A DNA stretch of 35,583 nucleotides, taken from Acidimicrobiaceae bacterium. GTDB lineage: Bacteria; Actinomycetota; Acidimicrobiia; Acidimicrobiales; RAAP-2. Within the stretch, counting starts at the first letter, position 1; each line of letters begins with the position of its first letter. The stretch covers positions 37,047-72,629 of the forward strand of contig PLKM01000054.1 in NCBI GenBank assembly GCA_003141095.1. The letters run 5' to 3'. Under the pieces are notes generated by a model, which saw only the letters and a program-made list of their open reading frames with translations, ran no database searches and was not told the DNA's origin. Positions 22,871 to 30,963 of the stretch are shown piece by piece. Position numbers and translations under genes: made by a program.

Positions 22871-23317
22871 ATGCTATCGACCAAAGCCATTCGAATCGGT
22901 GTGAGCGTGATCGCCACCGTGGCCCTCTCACTGGGCACGGGCCTCGTGGGAGTGGGCGCCGCTTCGGCAGCCACATCTCCCAAGTTGACCGTTGCACCCG
23001 CCACCGGCTTGAAGAACGGCGAATCCGTGACGGTCAAAGGCACTGGATTCAAGGCGAAGGATTCGGTCTACCTCGTCGAGTGCCTGAAGACCGCGAAGGG
23101 CTCGGCCGGGTGCAGCGTCGTAGGAATTCCAACACCCATAACGATTAGTTCAAAAGGGGTCTTTCCTGCCACGAAGTTCAAGGTCATTACGGGAAAGATT
23201 GGTACCGGAACGTGCGGGACGAAGTCGTCGAATTTGAGCAGTTGCGACCTGAGCGTGGGCAACGCCACCGGCGGCGACTCGGCGACGTCACCAATCGCCT
23301 TCAAGTCGAAGAAATAG
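22871..23317 (+). CDS. Secreted neocarzinostatin-family protein
   Basis: The product is 148 residues with a Sec signal peptide ending near GAASAAT. The mature domain of about 110 residues matches the neocarzinostatin/macromomycin immunoglobulin-like fold: LTVAPATGLKNGESVTVKGTGF, then VYLVECLK (Cys71) with GCSV (Cys81), and GTCGTK (Cys115) with SSCDLSVGNATGG (Cys125), the two disulfide pairs of the family, ending in TSPIAF. In Streptomyces such apoproteins carry and shield enediyne chromophores. Many actinobacteria encode homologues without enediyne genes, whose roles are unknown. GAAGGAG before the ATG gives a strong ribosome-binding site. A DHA2 drug exporter follows on the same strand. Confidence 0.82.
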   Translation: MLSTKAIRIGVSVIATVALSLGTGLVGVGAASAATSPKLTVAPATGLKNGESVTVKGTGFKAKDSVYLVECLKTAKGSAGCSVVGIPTPITISSKGVFPATKFKVITGKIGTGTCGTKSSNLSSCDLSVGNATGGDSATSPIAFKSKK

Positions 23318-23375
23318 TTCGGTCGTTCGAATTCAGCGGGAGTGGCCGCTCCAGATTTTTCAACGGATCCATGAG

Positions 23376-23404
23376 TTGGATACGGGCATAGAGGACAGTA
23401 CTTT
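23376..23404 (+). promoter_or_regulatory. Candidate promoter of the DHA2 exporter gene
   Basis: TTGGAT (23376-23381), a 17-nt spacer and TACTTT (23399-23404) lie about 45 nt upstream of the ATG. It suggests that the exporter is transcribed separately from the neocarzinostatin-fold gene, though read-through remains possible because no strong terminator separates them. Confidence 0.45.
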
Positions 23405-23449
23405 CCAACGACGTGAGGTCGCCGGTGGCGACTACTCGACAAGGATCAC

Positions 23450-25057
23450 ATGAACGAAGCGGAAAGCTCGAATGCAGCGGCTGCGCATGACAGTCACGCG
23501 TTGGTGACGTCATCAACGCGTAGGATTTCCGGTCACTTTGGCTTCGTCGCCCTGCTCCTCATTCTCTTTCTGACCTTCCTTGACAACACCATCATCAGTG
23601 CGGTCCTTTCCAATGTTCAGTCCGAACTGCACTCTGGAATCTCGCAACTTCAATGGGTCGTCGGCGGGTACGCCCTCGCCTTCGCGAGCCTGATGCTGAT
23701 GTGCGGGTCACTCGGTGACAACTACGGTCGCAAGAAGATCATCCTCGTGGGAGTGGCGATCTTCTGCGCCGGATCAGTGGTGTGCGCACTGGCCGGTTCG
23801 TCCACCATGCTCGTCATTGGACGGGTCATCATGGGCGTCGGGGCGGCCGCGTCCGAGCCCGGCACGCTTTCGATGATCCGTCACATCTACCCCGACCAAC
23901 GTCGCCGGGCTCGCGCGCTCGGCGCATGGGCCGCAGTCTCGGGTCTCGCGCTGGCGATGGGTCCGGTCGTCGGGGCAACGCTCGTTGGAATATGGTCGTG
24001 GCGCGCGGTGTTCTGGTTCAATCTGCTCTTCGGCGGCTTGGCGTTCGTCTGTGCGGCGCTGACGCTTCCCGAGAGTTCGGACCCCACGCGAACGCGACCA
24101 GACCTTGCCGGTTTCGTGCTCGGCGCCACGGTGCTCGGAACCGCCGCCTTCGCCACCATCGCCGGCGAGACGGCCGGTTACCTCACGAGCTGGGTCATCA
24201 GCCTTTACGCGATAAGCGCGGCGAGCCTGGTGGCATTCGTGGCCGTTGAGCGACGCGTGGCGAGCCCGATGCTCAATCTTGAGTTCTTTCGGCGCCGGGC
24301 CTTCGCCGGATCGACCTTCATCGCGTTCGCCAGTTACTTTTCCATCTTTTCGATCTTCTTCTTCGTGGCCCTCTACCTCGAGGTGGTCGCGTCGGTCGCC
24401 GCCTACAACCTGGCGCTCGACTTCGTGCCCTTGCTCGGTGGGATGGTGCTGGCGTCGATCTTCACGGGACGATGGGTCGGCCGGGTGGGTTCGCGCGTAC
24501 CCATGACGGTGGGCTGTCTCATCGCGGCCGCCGGCGTTCTGCTCACGGACATCTTCATTGGACCTAGTGCCGGTCTCACTTCGGTGGGCTGGACAATGGG
24601 CATCGCTGGAATCGGCTTTGGAATTCTCGTCGTGCCGGTGACGTCGACGGCTCTTACGAGCATTCCCGCCGAGCACTCTGGCATGGCGGCGTCGACGACG
24701 AACACGAGCCGCGAACTCGGGGCCGTGGCGGGCGTCGCCATCCTCGGCTCGATCGTCAACGGTCAACTGACCGTACAACTGACGAGTCGACTCGTCGCCA
24801 TAGGGATTCCGGCGACGTTCCGGTCCCAGATCATCGCGGCCGTGACCACGGGATCCCTGAGCGCGCAGGAAAAGGGTCTGAGCGGCAAGACCAGCGCCGC
24901 CGTGCAGGCGATCATCAACAAAGTTGTGGCCGCCGCCTACCAGGCGTTCGGCCATGGGCTGAATTTGGCCTTGGGAATCTCCTGTCTGTTGCTGCTGATC
25001 TCTGCGACGGTGGCCTACTTCACCGGGACGAGTCAGGCCACGAGTCCCCTCTCCTAG
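23450..25057 (+). CDS. DHA2-family (EmrB/QacA-type) multidrug exporter
   Basis: The product is 535 residues, the length of 14-helix DHA2 carriers. Helix 1 carries LTFLDNTIISAVLSNVQSEL (motif D1 LDxTIVNVALP-like), motif A appears as GSLGDNYGRKKI, and motif C as GLALAMGPVVGATLVG in helix 5. It should pump drugs or a native product out of the cell using the proton gradient. AAGGA precedes the ATG by about 6 nt. Its neighbour upstream is a neocarzinostatin-fold secreted protein, and no regulator is adjacent. The C-terminus ends in a short serine/threonine-rich tail. Substrate unknown. Confidence 0.93.
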   Translation: MNEAESSNAAAAHDSHALVTSSTRRISGHFGFVALLLILFLTFLDNTIISAVLSNVQSELHSGISQLQWVVGGYALAFASLMLMCGSLGDNYGRKKIILVGVAIFCAGSVVCALAGSSTMLVIGRVIMGVGAAASEPGTLSMIRHIYPDQRRRARALGAWAAVSGLALAMGPVVGATLVGIWSWRAVFWFNLLFGGLAFVCAALTLPESSDPTRTRPDLAGFVLGATVLGTAAFATIAGETAGYLTSWVISLYAISAASLVAFVAVERRVASPMLNLEFFRRRAFAGSTFIAFASYFSIFSIFFFVALYLEVVASVAAYNLALDFVPLLGGMVLASIFTGRWVGRVGSRVPMTVGCLIAAAGVLLTDIFIGPSAGLTSVGWTMGIAGIGFGILVVPVTSTALTSIPAEHSGMAASTTNTSRELGAVAGVAILGSIVNGQLTVQLTSRLVAIGIPATFRSQIIAAVTTGSLSAQEKGLSGKTSAAVQAIINKVVAAAYQAFGHGLNLALGISCLLLLISATVAYFTGTSQATSPLS

Positions 25058-25157
25058 CGATCAGAGAGTCGATGAACCTTCGACGAGACTCTGGGCCGTC
25101 GACCCGCGAACGATGACGGCACGACGGCTCGGCACTTCTCCACGAAGGGCCGTCGGC

Positions 25158-26048
25158 TCACAGTCGATGAACTTCCGCCTCCATTGAATCCGGGGCCGTC
25201 TGGGTCAGTACGACGACGCCCAGGCACATCGCGGCGAAGCCGAGGCCGCCCAGGCCCGTGTGGACCACGCCGCCGCGCAACCTCTCACCGTAGAGCCAGA
25301 CGCCGAGCACGACGCTGACAATTGGGTCGACGATGACAATGAACGGCTGGGAGACCTTCAGGGGACCGACGTGCAACGCCGCCTGCTCGCTGAACAGTCC
25401 GAGCAGGCCGCCAACGATGAATGCGTAGATGGGCCAACGAGTGAGCGCACCCGCGAACCCCGACGAGGCGATCGTGTCGGTGGTCGCCTTGATGAAGGTT
25501 GCTTCGAGGGCCCACAAGACGCCCGTGGCGCTCGCGTAAAGGCCGGCCCGACGAGACGATGAACCTCGTTGCGCGACGGCGACCAACACCGCCGCGACCA
25601 CGAGGCACGAGAGAATTGGCCCAATCCACGCCGACGTCGTCGGCACGTTCGCGTGTCCGCTTGGCGCGGTCGCCGCGAGAAACGAGATCAGGCCAATGCA
25701 CGTCACGCCGGCGCCGATCCACGTGACGTTGCGTAGTGACTGGTGTATCCAGTAACGACGAAGCAGCAGCGCCATGACCAGTTCGGTCACGAGTATTGGC
25801 TGCACCTCGGACATGGGTCCAAAGTGAAGGGCGAGCGCCTGGAAGACCAGCGATCCCGTAAGCGCCACCCATCCGAAGAGCCAGAGGGGTTGGCGAAAGA
25901 GGTGGACAACGAGGCGCCAGCCCGTAAGGCGTTGCCCACTTCTCGTGGAGGCAATGTGCTGCGTCGCTACCGCGACAGCATTCGCGAGCGCCGTGACGAG
26001 AGCGAAGAGAACCGCCAGGCTCTGGTCGAATGTGAAATCGCCGTGCAC
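25158..26048 (-). CDS. DMT-superfamily transporter (EamA/NIPA-like)
   Basis: The product is 296 residues with hydrophobic segments consistent with ten membrane helices in two repeats. The stretch QALALHFGPMSEVQPILVTELVMALLL and the matching second-half AALHVGPLKVSQPFIVIVDPIVSVVLG are the duplicated EamA-type cores, a pattern seen in actinobacterial DMT proteins related to the NIPA group. Substrate unknown; metabolite or divalent-cation transport is possible. The start is a GTG at 26048 with a -10-like hexamer 6 nt upstream and no Shine-Dalgarno. It converges on the DHA2 exporter across a 100-bp gap that holds short repeated words. Confidence 0.88.
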   Translation of the reverse strand: MHGDFTFDQSLAVLFALVTALANAVAVATQHIASTRSGQRLTGWRLVVHLFRQPLWLFGWVALTGSLVFQALALHFGPMSEVQPILVTELVMALLLRRYWIHQSLRNVTWIGAGVTCIGLISFLAATAPSGHANVPTTSAWIGPILSCLVVAAVLVAVAQRGSSSRRAGLYASATGVLWALEATFIKATTDTIASSGFAGALTRWPIYAFIVGGLLGLFSEQAALHVGPLKVSQPFIVIVDPIVSVVLGVWLYGERLRGGVVHTGLGGLGFAAMCLGVVVLTQTAPDSMEAEVHRL

Positions 26049-26060
26049 GCTCTCACGCTA
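26046..26060 (-). promoter_or_regulatory. Leaderless -10 element of the DMT transporter gene
   Basis: On the minus strand TAGCGT (26060-26055), GAGAGC and then GTG (26048-26046). The 6-nt spacing matches a transcript that begins at the start codon. Confidence 0.45.
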
Positions 26061-26105
26061 GGACACGCCGTTGCGTCCCACGAGAAACGTCCGCGTCAAC
26101 GGCCC

Positions 26106-26834
26106 TTAGTCGCCCCCGAGTCTGCTCGCGAACTTCTTGGCGAACAGATAGGCGTCGCCCGGCCATCGAGCCGAGAGGTAGTTGCCATCCTCGACGCAGA
26201 ACGCGGGACCGACATCGGTATCGCTGCCACGTTGGGAAAACTCCCGCGGCCCTCGAACGAAATCTGATGGATCTCGAAGAACCCCTTCAACTTCATCCTG
26301 CACGTACTCGCGGTACGTGCGGTAGTAACGACCCAGTCGCCAGCCGGTCGCGAGGTATGCGGACCTCTCCAAGTACTTGGGCAGACACGTTGTTCGCCGT
26401 CCGAACAAGACGCTGTGTCCGGTAATGGGATCGCTCGTGCGGGCCAGTACCAACACACCGTGACAGATCGCGCCCACGGGACGTTGAAGTCTCCAGAACT
26501 CGAGAACCTTGCGGCGAAGCCCTTCGCTGCCTAGGTACTGACGCATGCCCGGCGCGTGACCACCGGGCAAAAGCAAGCCGTCATAATCTTGGACGTTGAT
26601 TGCCGACCACGACCGCGGTGAGCTGTACTCAGCGTCGGTCTGCATCTCTCGATAAAACTCCTTGGCCTCACTGGCCGCGCCCAGTTGACCGAAGATCACG
26701 CCATCGAGAAGCCGCTGATCCGCCTGGGGCTTTTCGCCGCCACCTTCGGTAGCGAACGTCACCTGATGGCCCGCGCGACTCAGCAACTTCCACGGGACCG
26801 CGACCTCGGTGACATCGAAATCGTGGTCCGGCAA
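26106..26834 (-). CDS. DJ-1/PfpI-family protein (type 1 glutamine amidotransferase-like), start uncertain
   Basis: About 242 residues from a TTG at 26834. The nucleophile elbow is VGAICHGVLVLAR with Cys124 followed by His, and LLLPGGHAPGMRQYLG gives the oxyanion-side loop, both typical of the DJ-1/PfpI superfamily. The central part has a family-specific insertion (YREMQTDAEYSSPRSW). The frame before the TTG reads SIASVLIPLPDHDFD, which looks like the conserved first beta-strand, but it has no ATG, GTG or TTG before the in-frame TAG at 26867-26865; the only near-cognate is ATC at 26855. So the gene either uses a rare start or has lost the usual one. Function, possibly chaperone, glyoxalase or hydrolase, is not predictable. 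Confidence 0.85.
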   Translation of the reverse strand: MPDHDFDVTEVAVPWKLLSRAGHQVTFATEGGGEKPQADQRLLDGVIFGQLGAASEAKEFYREMQTDAEYSSPRSWSAINVQDYDGLLLPGGHAPGMRQYLGSEGLRRKVLEFWRLQRPVGAICHGVLVLARTSDPITGHSVLFGRRTTCLPKYLERSAYLATGWRLGRYYRTYREYVQDEVEGVLRDPSDFVRGPREFSQRGSDTDVGPAFCVEDGNYLSARWPGDAYLFAKKFASRLGGD

Positions 26835-27055
26835 GGGAATGAGAACGCTCGCGATTGACCGATGCTATCCGCGAGCGAGCTCGTGAACAGCCTTGATGGT
26901 GGGAGAATTCGCGCGAGTTGATTGGCGGACTCTTCGATCCCTGCGGCGAGACGGGCGGCGACCACGAACTGTTGTCGGGCCGACCCGACGTGCACGCACT
27001 ACCATCACAACCAACCGAAGTTCCACCGTGGGCTTGTGTAATTCGTAAGGTCATC

Positions 27056-27778
27056 GTGCGCCGTCAAATCTCCCCTATCGCCCTGGCCGTTGCTTTGGGA
27101 CTGTTGGTTGGCCTTCCGGCTCAGGCGGGAGCGGCAACGAATCCATTTGGCTCCAAGTCACCCGCGCAAATACTCGCCCGCACGTCCGCCGCAATGACGA
27201 AGGCCGGCAGTGTCCACCTCGTAAACAGGTCGTCGCTCGGAGGGACCGTTCCGTTCACCCTCACGACGGATAGTTCCACGTCAAAGGGTGCACAGACCGA
27301 AGCCTTCGGTGGCGGGGTCGAGAAGGTCCGACTCATCGGGACGACACTCTTTATCTACGCTGACGCGACCGCCTTCAGCTTGGATTTCAACGTGTCGAAT
27401 TCTTCCCTCGCCAACCAATGGGTTCGAGTGCCATCAAGCAACGCGAACTATTCGAATATTTCTGACGCGGTTCTTCTTCCCTCGCTCATCGAGAACACGG
27501 TTCGGATGAAGTCGCTGAAGGACCTCGGCCTCAAGAAGTTCCAAGGCCAGGAAGCGGTGGCCATTAAAGGCTCCCCGCCGGACACCACCCCGGGCACGTC
27601 GGAAACTCAAACGGTCTACATTTCCACCGCAGCGCCCTATCTCCCGATCGGACTCAAAACAGCTTTCCTCGAGGGAGTGAACGGCTCGGGCACCAGCTTG
27701 TTCTCCAAGTGGGGCGAGAAAGTGAACGTCGCCAGCCCTTCGCCTTACGTGATCGCAACCACGAGTAATTTTCCGTAA
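27056..27778 (+). CDS. Secreted protein, possibly LppX/LprG-like or LolA-like fold
   Basis: The product is about 240 residues. A signal peptide is clear (VRRQISPIALAVALGLLVG, cleavage near AQAGAA), with no lipobox cysteine. The mature part begins SPAQILARTSAAMTKAGSVHLV and continues in alternating beta-strand segments with a YISTAAPYLPIGLKT strand, resembling the layout of mycobacterial LppX/LprAFG or LolA-type lipid-carrier domains; this is fold-level intuition and not a firm assignment. The GTG at 27056 is preferred because AAGG lies 5 nt upstream and the signal peptide then starts directly. The frame is open further upstream but that part is unlike a secreted protein. Confidence 0.7.
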   Translation: MRRQISPIALAVALGLLVGLPAQAGAATNPFGSKSPAQILARTSAAMTKAGSVHLVNRSSLGGTVPFTLTTDSSTSKGAQTEAFGGGVEKVRLIGTTLFIYADATAFSLDFNVSNSSLANQWVRVPSSNANYSNISDAVLLPSLIENTVRMKSLKDLGLKKFQGQEAVAIKGSPPDTTPGTSETQTVYISTAAPYLPIGLKTAFLEGVNGSGTSLFSKWGEKVNVASPSPYVIATTSNFP

Positions 27779-27810
27779 TCAGAAAACCTGGCGAACGAGT
27801 CGTGGCGAGG

Positions 27811-29190
27811 TCACGCAACAGGTTCGTATCGGGCAGTGAAGTGGCGTAGCGCCGGTGGTTCGTGCACCATTCGATAGCCCGGTAGGGCGGCGGCATCCTT
27901 CGCGACGGCGACGACGACCTCGATGACGTAGTCAATATGGCTCTGGGTGTACGTCCGTCGCGGGATGGCCAAGCGGACGAGCTCCATCGCCGCCGGTCTT
28001 TCGGATCCATCAGGTTGGCGACCGAACATCACGGTGCCTATTTCGCAACTGCGAATACCGCCCGTTTGATAAAGGGCGACCGCGAGAGACTGGCCCGGGT
28101 ACTGCAGGGGCCCAATGTGTCCGAGCAGGGCCTTCGCGTCGAGGTAGACCGCGTGACCGCCGATGGGCTTCACTACGGGAACGCCCGCCGCGTCAAGGGC
28201 GTCACCCAAGTACGCGGTCGAACGGATTCGATAGCGCAGATAGTCGGGATGCACCGCCTCTTTCAGTCCTTGGGCGATCGCTTCCAGGTCTCTTCCGGCC
28301 AACCCGCCGTACGTGGGGAAACCTTCGGTGAGAATCAAGACGTTGCGACACTGTTCGGCGAGAGCGTCATCATTCATTGCGAGCCATCCGCCAATGTTTC
28401 CGAACGGATCCTTCTTGGCGCTCATGGTCATGCCATCGGCGAGTGAGGCAATCTCACGCACAATGTCGGCTATCTCCCGGTCGCCTTGACCCTCTTCGCG
28501 CTCGTGGATGAACCACGCGTTCTCGGCGAATCGACACGAGTCCAAGAAGAAGGGAACACCGTACTTTCGACAGATCTCGCTCACGCCGTGGATATTTTCC
28601 AGCGAGACCGGCTGGCCGCCTCCGGAGTTATTGGTGATGGTCAAAAAGACCACCGGAACGTCCGCCACCCGCCTGGCCAGCAACTCTTCCAGGGCCGCGA
28701 GGTCCATATTGCCCTTAAAGGGATGGATGGTCGCGGCGTCATGACCCTCAGCGATTAAGAGGTCAACGGCTTCGGCACCAGATGCTTCGACGTTGGCCCG
28801 AGTGGTGTCGAAGTGGGTGTTGTTGGGCACGATCTTTCCGGGACCACCGACCACCGAGAAGAGTATTTTTTCTGCCGCCCGACCCTGGTGCGTAGGGATG
28901 ATGTGCTGAAAGGGGAAGAGTTCCTTGACCGCTGATTGGAAACGGAACCACGAGGGCGATCCGGCGTAGCTTTCGTCGCCGTGCTGAATAGCGGCCCACT
29001 GGTCACGCGACATTGCCCCGGTTCCAGAGTCGGTGAGCAGATCAATGAGAACGTCCTCGGCGTGGAGATTGAAGAGGTTGAATCCGCTGCTTTCAATCGC
29101 GGCGGAACGCTCCTGCGCAGTAGTCATGCGCAGCGGTTCCACCGAATGAATCCGGAACGGCTCGATAATTGTGTTGAAAATTTGGGCCAT
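27811..29190 (-). CDS. tnaA: Tryptophanase
   Basis: The product is 459 residues of the PLP-dependent beta-eliminating lyases. The PLP-binding lysine is in MTMSAKKDPFGNIGG (Lys260 by analogy with Lys257 of tyrosine phenol-lyase), Asp217 and Arg220 are in FLDSCRFAENAWFI, and PTHQGRAAEKIL starts the phosphate-binding region. Tyrosine phenol-lyase has ERG with the substrate-binding Arg381; here the segment is RSCEIGTVMFG with Ile384, as in tryptophanase, so it should cleave tryptophan to indole, pyruvate and ammonia. No tnaB permease is adjacent and no leader peptide is possible, since the promoter abuts the start. An aldehyde dehydrogenase lies upstream on the same strand. Confidence 0.88.
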   Translation of the reverse strand: MAQIFNTIIEPFRIHSVEPLRMTTAQERSAAIESSGFNLFNLHAEDVLIDLLTDSGTGAMSRDQWAAIQHGDESYAGSPSWFRFQSAVKELFPFQHIIPTHQGRAAEKILFSVVGGPGKIVPNNTHFDTTRANVEASGAEAVDLLIAEGHDAATIHPFKGNMDLAALEELLARRVADVPVVFLTITNNSGGGQPVSLENIHGVSEICRKYGVPFFLDSCRFAENAWFIHEREEGQGDREIADIVREIASLADGMTMSAKKDPFGNIGGWLAMNDDALAEQCRNVLILTEGFPTYGGLAGRDLEAIAQGLKEAVHPDYLRYRIRSTAYLGDALDAAGVPVVKPIGGHAVYLDAKALLGHIGPLQYPGQSLAVALYQTGGIRSCEIGTVMFGRQPDGSERPAAMELVRLAIPRRTYTQSHIDYVIEVVVAVAKDAAALPGYRMVHEPPALRHFTARYEPVA

Positions 29191-29240
29191 CTTTGGATGG
29201 TACCCCTGCGTAGTCGTCTGAACGAGGTGACCTAAGTCAC
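29188..29240 (-). promoter_or_regulatory. Leaderless -10 and nearby palindrome of tnaA
   Basis: On the minus strand TACCAT (29202-29197) is 6 nt before the ATG (29190-29188). Further upstream GTGAC-TTAG-GTCAC (29240-29227) is a perfect 5-bp inverted repeat, placed where a regulator could bind around -37 to -50. The -10 is the better supported part. Confidence 0.4.
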
Positions 29241-29318
29241 TCGCCCCGCGTCAACGCACGAGCGTCTGAAGTCGCATTGAACGCCGACGACCTCTCGAAG
29301 GCACATGACCCTCTCGAA

Positions 29319-29348
29319 GCGTCCGGTCGCTCCGCAGCGGACGGACGC
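29319..29348 (-). terminator. Stem-loop downstream of the aldehyde dehydrogenase gene
   Basis: In the mRNA sense GCGTCCG-TC-CGCT-GCGG-AGCG-AC-CGGACGC folds into a 7-bp stem, a 2x2 internal loop and a 4-bp stem with a GCGG tetraloop. It starts 14 nt after the stop codon. It lacks a U-tract, as is common in actinobacteria. Confidence 0.45.
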
Positions 29349-29362
29349 CCAATCCAGTTGGA

Positions 29363-30808
29363 TTACGAGACGAGACCCGCCGTCGAGATATTAAGCCCAT
29401 CATCCGTGCGCGAACGATAGACCGCTTGCACTTCGGTGAACTCCGAAAGTCCCCACGGACCATTCTCCACGCCGATGCCACTCCACTTGCATCCGCCAAA
29501 GGGTTGGTTCGGAGCGAGCGCCAGGTGCGTGTTGATCCACACCGTCCCGCACTCCAGTTGGTTCGCGACGACCGCTGCACGGTCCGGGTCCGCGCTCCAC
29601 ACCGAACCCGACAGTCCAAAGGTGGTTGCGTTCGCGCGCTCCAACGCGTCGTCAACCGACGAGTACGACATGACCGGAAGAGCCGGGCCGAACTGCTCCT
29701 CGTCGACAATGCGGGTGCCCTCGGCGATCCCCGTGAGAATCGTCGGTTCGAAGAAGTATCCCGGACGGTCCATCGCGTGCCCACCGGTCACCGCCGTCGC
29801 GCCGCTCGACAGCGCGTCCGCCACGAGCATCTTCACTCGCTCGTACTGTGGGGCGTTATTGATGGGGCCGAGTTTCGAGGTGGGATCGAGACCGTCGCCG
29901 ACCTTCACCGACGACGCGAAGTCAGCGAGCGCATCGACGACCTCGCCGTAGATCTCGTCGGGAACGTAGACCCGCTTGATCGCCGAGCACACCTGGCCAT
30001 TGTTGTTGAAGGCCCCGGCGAAGATTCCCTTGGCCACCCACTGCGGGTCAGCGTCGTCAAGGATGATCGCCGCGTCGTTCCCTCCGAGTTCGAGGGTGAC
30101 CCGTTTCAGGTCCGGAGCGGCCGACTGGGCGACCTTCTTGCCGGTCTCGACCGAACCGGTGAAGCTGACTTTGCGAGGAACGGGATGGTTCGTCATCCAC
30201 GCACCCAACTGGTCTCCACCACTGACGGCGTTGAGTACCCCGGCCGGCAGCACCTCTTGGAGCAACTCGACCGCCTTCAGGGTCGACAGCGGCGTGAAGG
30301 GAGAAGGTTTGATGACGACGGTGTTACCGGCGAGCAGGGCGGGGGCGATCTTCCAGAAGGCCAACGTGAGCGGGAAGTTCCACGGGGTGATCGCCGCGAC
30401 CACGCCAAGCGGGCGTCGTACGACGTGCACGAGCGCGTCGGCGTCGTCTTGGATGACCTGCGGTGGGGTTTCGAGGTTCGCGAAGTACTGGCACCAAATC
30501 GCCGCGGCGAACACTTCGACGCCGGCGTCGTTGAGAGGTTTTCCCTGCTCGGTGGTCAGCAACGGGGCGAGCGTGTCGATCGAAGCCAGCAACACGTCGG
30601 CCATGGCGAGCAGTGTCTTTCGTCGTTGGTCCTCGTCCGAGCGCCACGACGAAAATGCCGACTGCGCGCTCGTGAAGGCGGCGTCCAGTTGGTCCTTGGA
30701 GCACTCGGGCGCCTGAGCGAAAACCTCTCCTGTTGAGGGATTGATGACGCCGAACGTCGATTCCGGGCCGACTGGATCACCGCCAATAGACATGACAAAC
30801 TCCGACAT
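29363..30808 (-). CDS. NAD(P)-dependent aldehyde dehydrogenase
   Basis: The product is 481 residues, the normal length for the superfamily. TPWNFPLTLA contains the oxyanion Asn144, SFTGSVETGKKV the coenzyme-binding turn, LELGGNDAAIIL the general base Glu240 and NNNGQVCSAIKRVY the nucleophile Cys274. It oxidises an aldehyde to an acid in the cytosol; overall it resembles the broad succinate-semialdehyde/aldehyde dehydrogenase group and the substrate is open. A GGGGGAAG element precedes the ATG at 30808; a much longer frame upstream lacks family similarity. A stem-loop after its stop separates it from tnaA, so they are probably not one transcript. Confidence 0.93.
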   Translation of the reverse strand: MSEFVMSIGGDPVGPESTFGVINPSTGEVFAQAPECSKDQLDAAFTSAQSAFSSWRSDEDQRRKTLLAMADVLLASIDTLAPLLTTEQGKPLNDAGVEVFAAAIWCQYFANLETPPQVIQDDADALVHVVRRPLGVVAAITPWNFPLTLAFWKIAPALLAGNTVVIKPSPFTPLSTLKAVELLQEVLPAGVLNAVSGGDQLGAWMTNHPVPRKVSFTGSVETGKKVAQSAAPDLKRVTLELGGNDAAIILDDADPQWVAKGIFAGAFNNNGQVCSAIKRVYVPDEIYGEVVDALADFASSVKVGDGLDPTSKLGPINNAPQYERVKMLVADALSSGATAVTGGHAMDRPGYFFEPTILTGIAEGTRIVDEEQFGPALPVMSYSSVDDALERANATTFGLSGSVWSADPDRAAVVANQLECGTVWINTHLALAPNQPFGGCKWSGIGVENGPWGLSEFTEVQAVYRSRTDDGLNISTAGLVS

Positions 30809-30963
30809 ACTTCCCCCAAACAGTTGATGCCTCAGGTGTCGATCGTACCCACCAACTCCTCGGGCGACAAGCCGTGGTGACCGCGCCCGCACGTACCATC
30901 TCGAAGCCTCCGCCAGCGACGACAGAGAGCGCGGCACGGCCCAGCGACTCCGCGCTCCGCTGG

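Noticed and set aside
22805..23392. Shared 8-mer GGCATAGA in the promoters at 22786 and 23376 as a common operator.
   Set aside because: It overlaps the -10 in one promoter and lies in the spacer of the other, so the positions do not match; chance is a sufficient explanation.
22871..25057. Reading the neocarzinostatin-fold gene and exporter as part of an enediyne biosynthetic cluster.
   Set aside because: No polyketide synthase, tailoring enzyme or other biosynthetic gene is in the window; the fold is also common outside producers.
25065..25092. AGAGTC...GACTCT as a terminator between the DHA2 and DMT genes.
   Set aside because: A six-pair stem with a 16-nt loop and no U-tract is weak and could be chance.
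29426..30736. Long open frames antisense to the aldehyde dehydrogenase gene (and similar ones antisense to pstS, the DHA2 exporter and EF-G-like genes).
   Set aside because: They result from high GC third positions of the real genes, have arginine/proline-rich or charged low-complexity products, no ribosome-binding sites and no recognisable domain.
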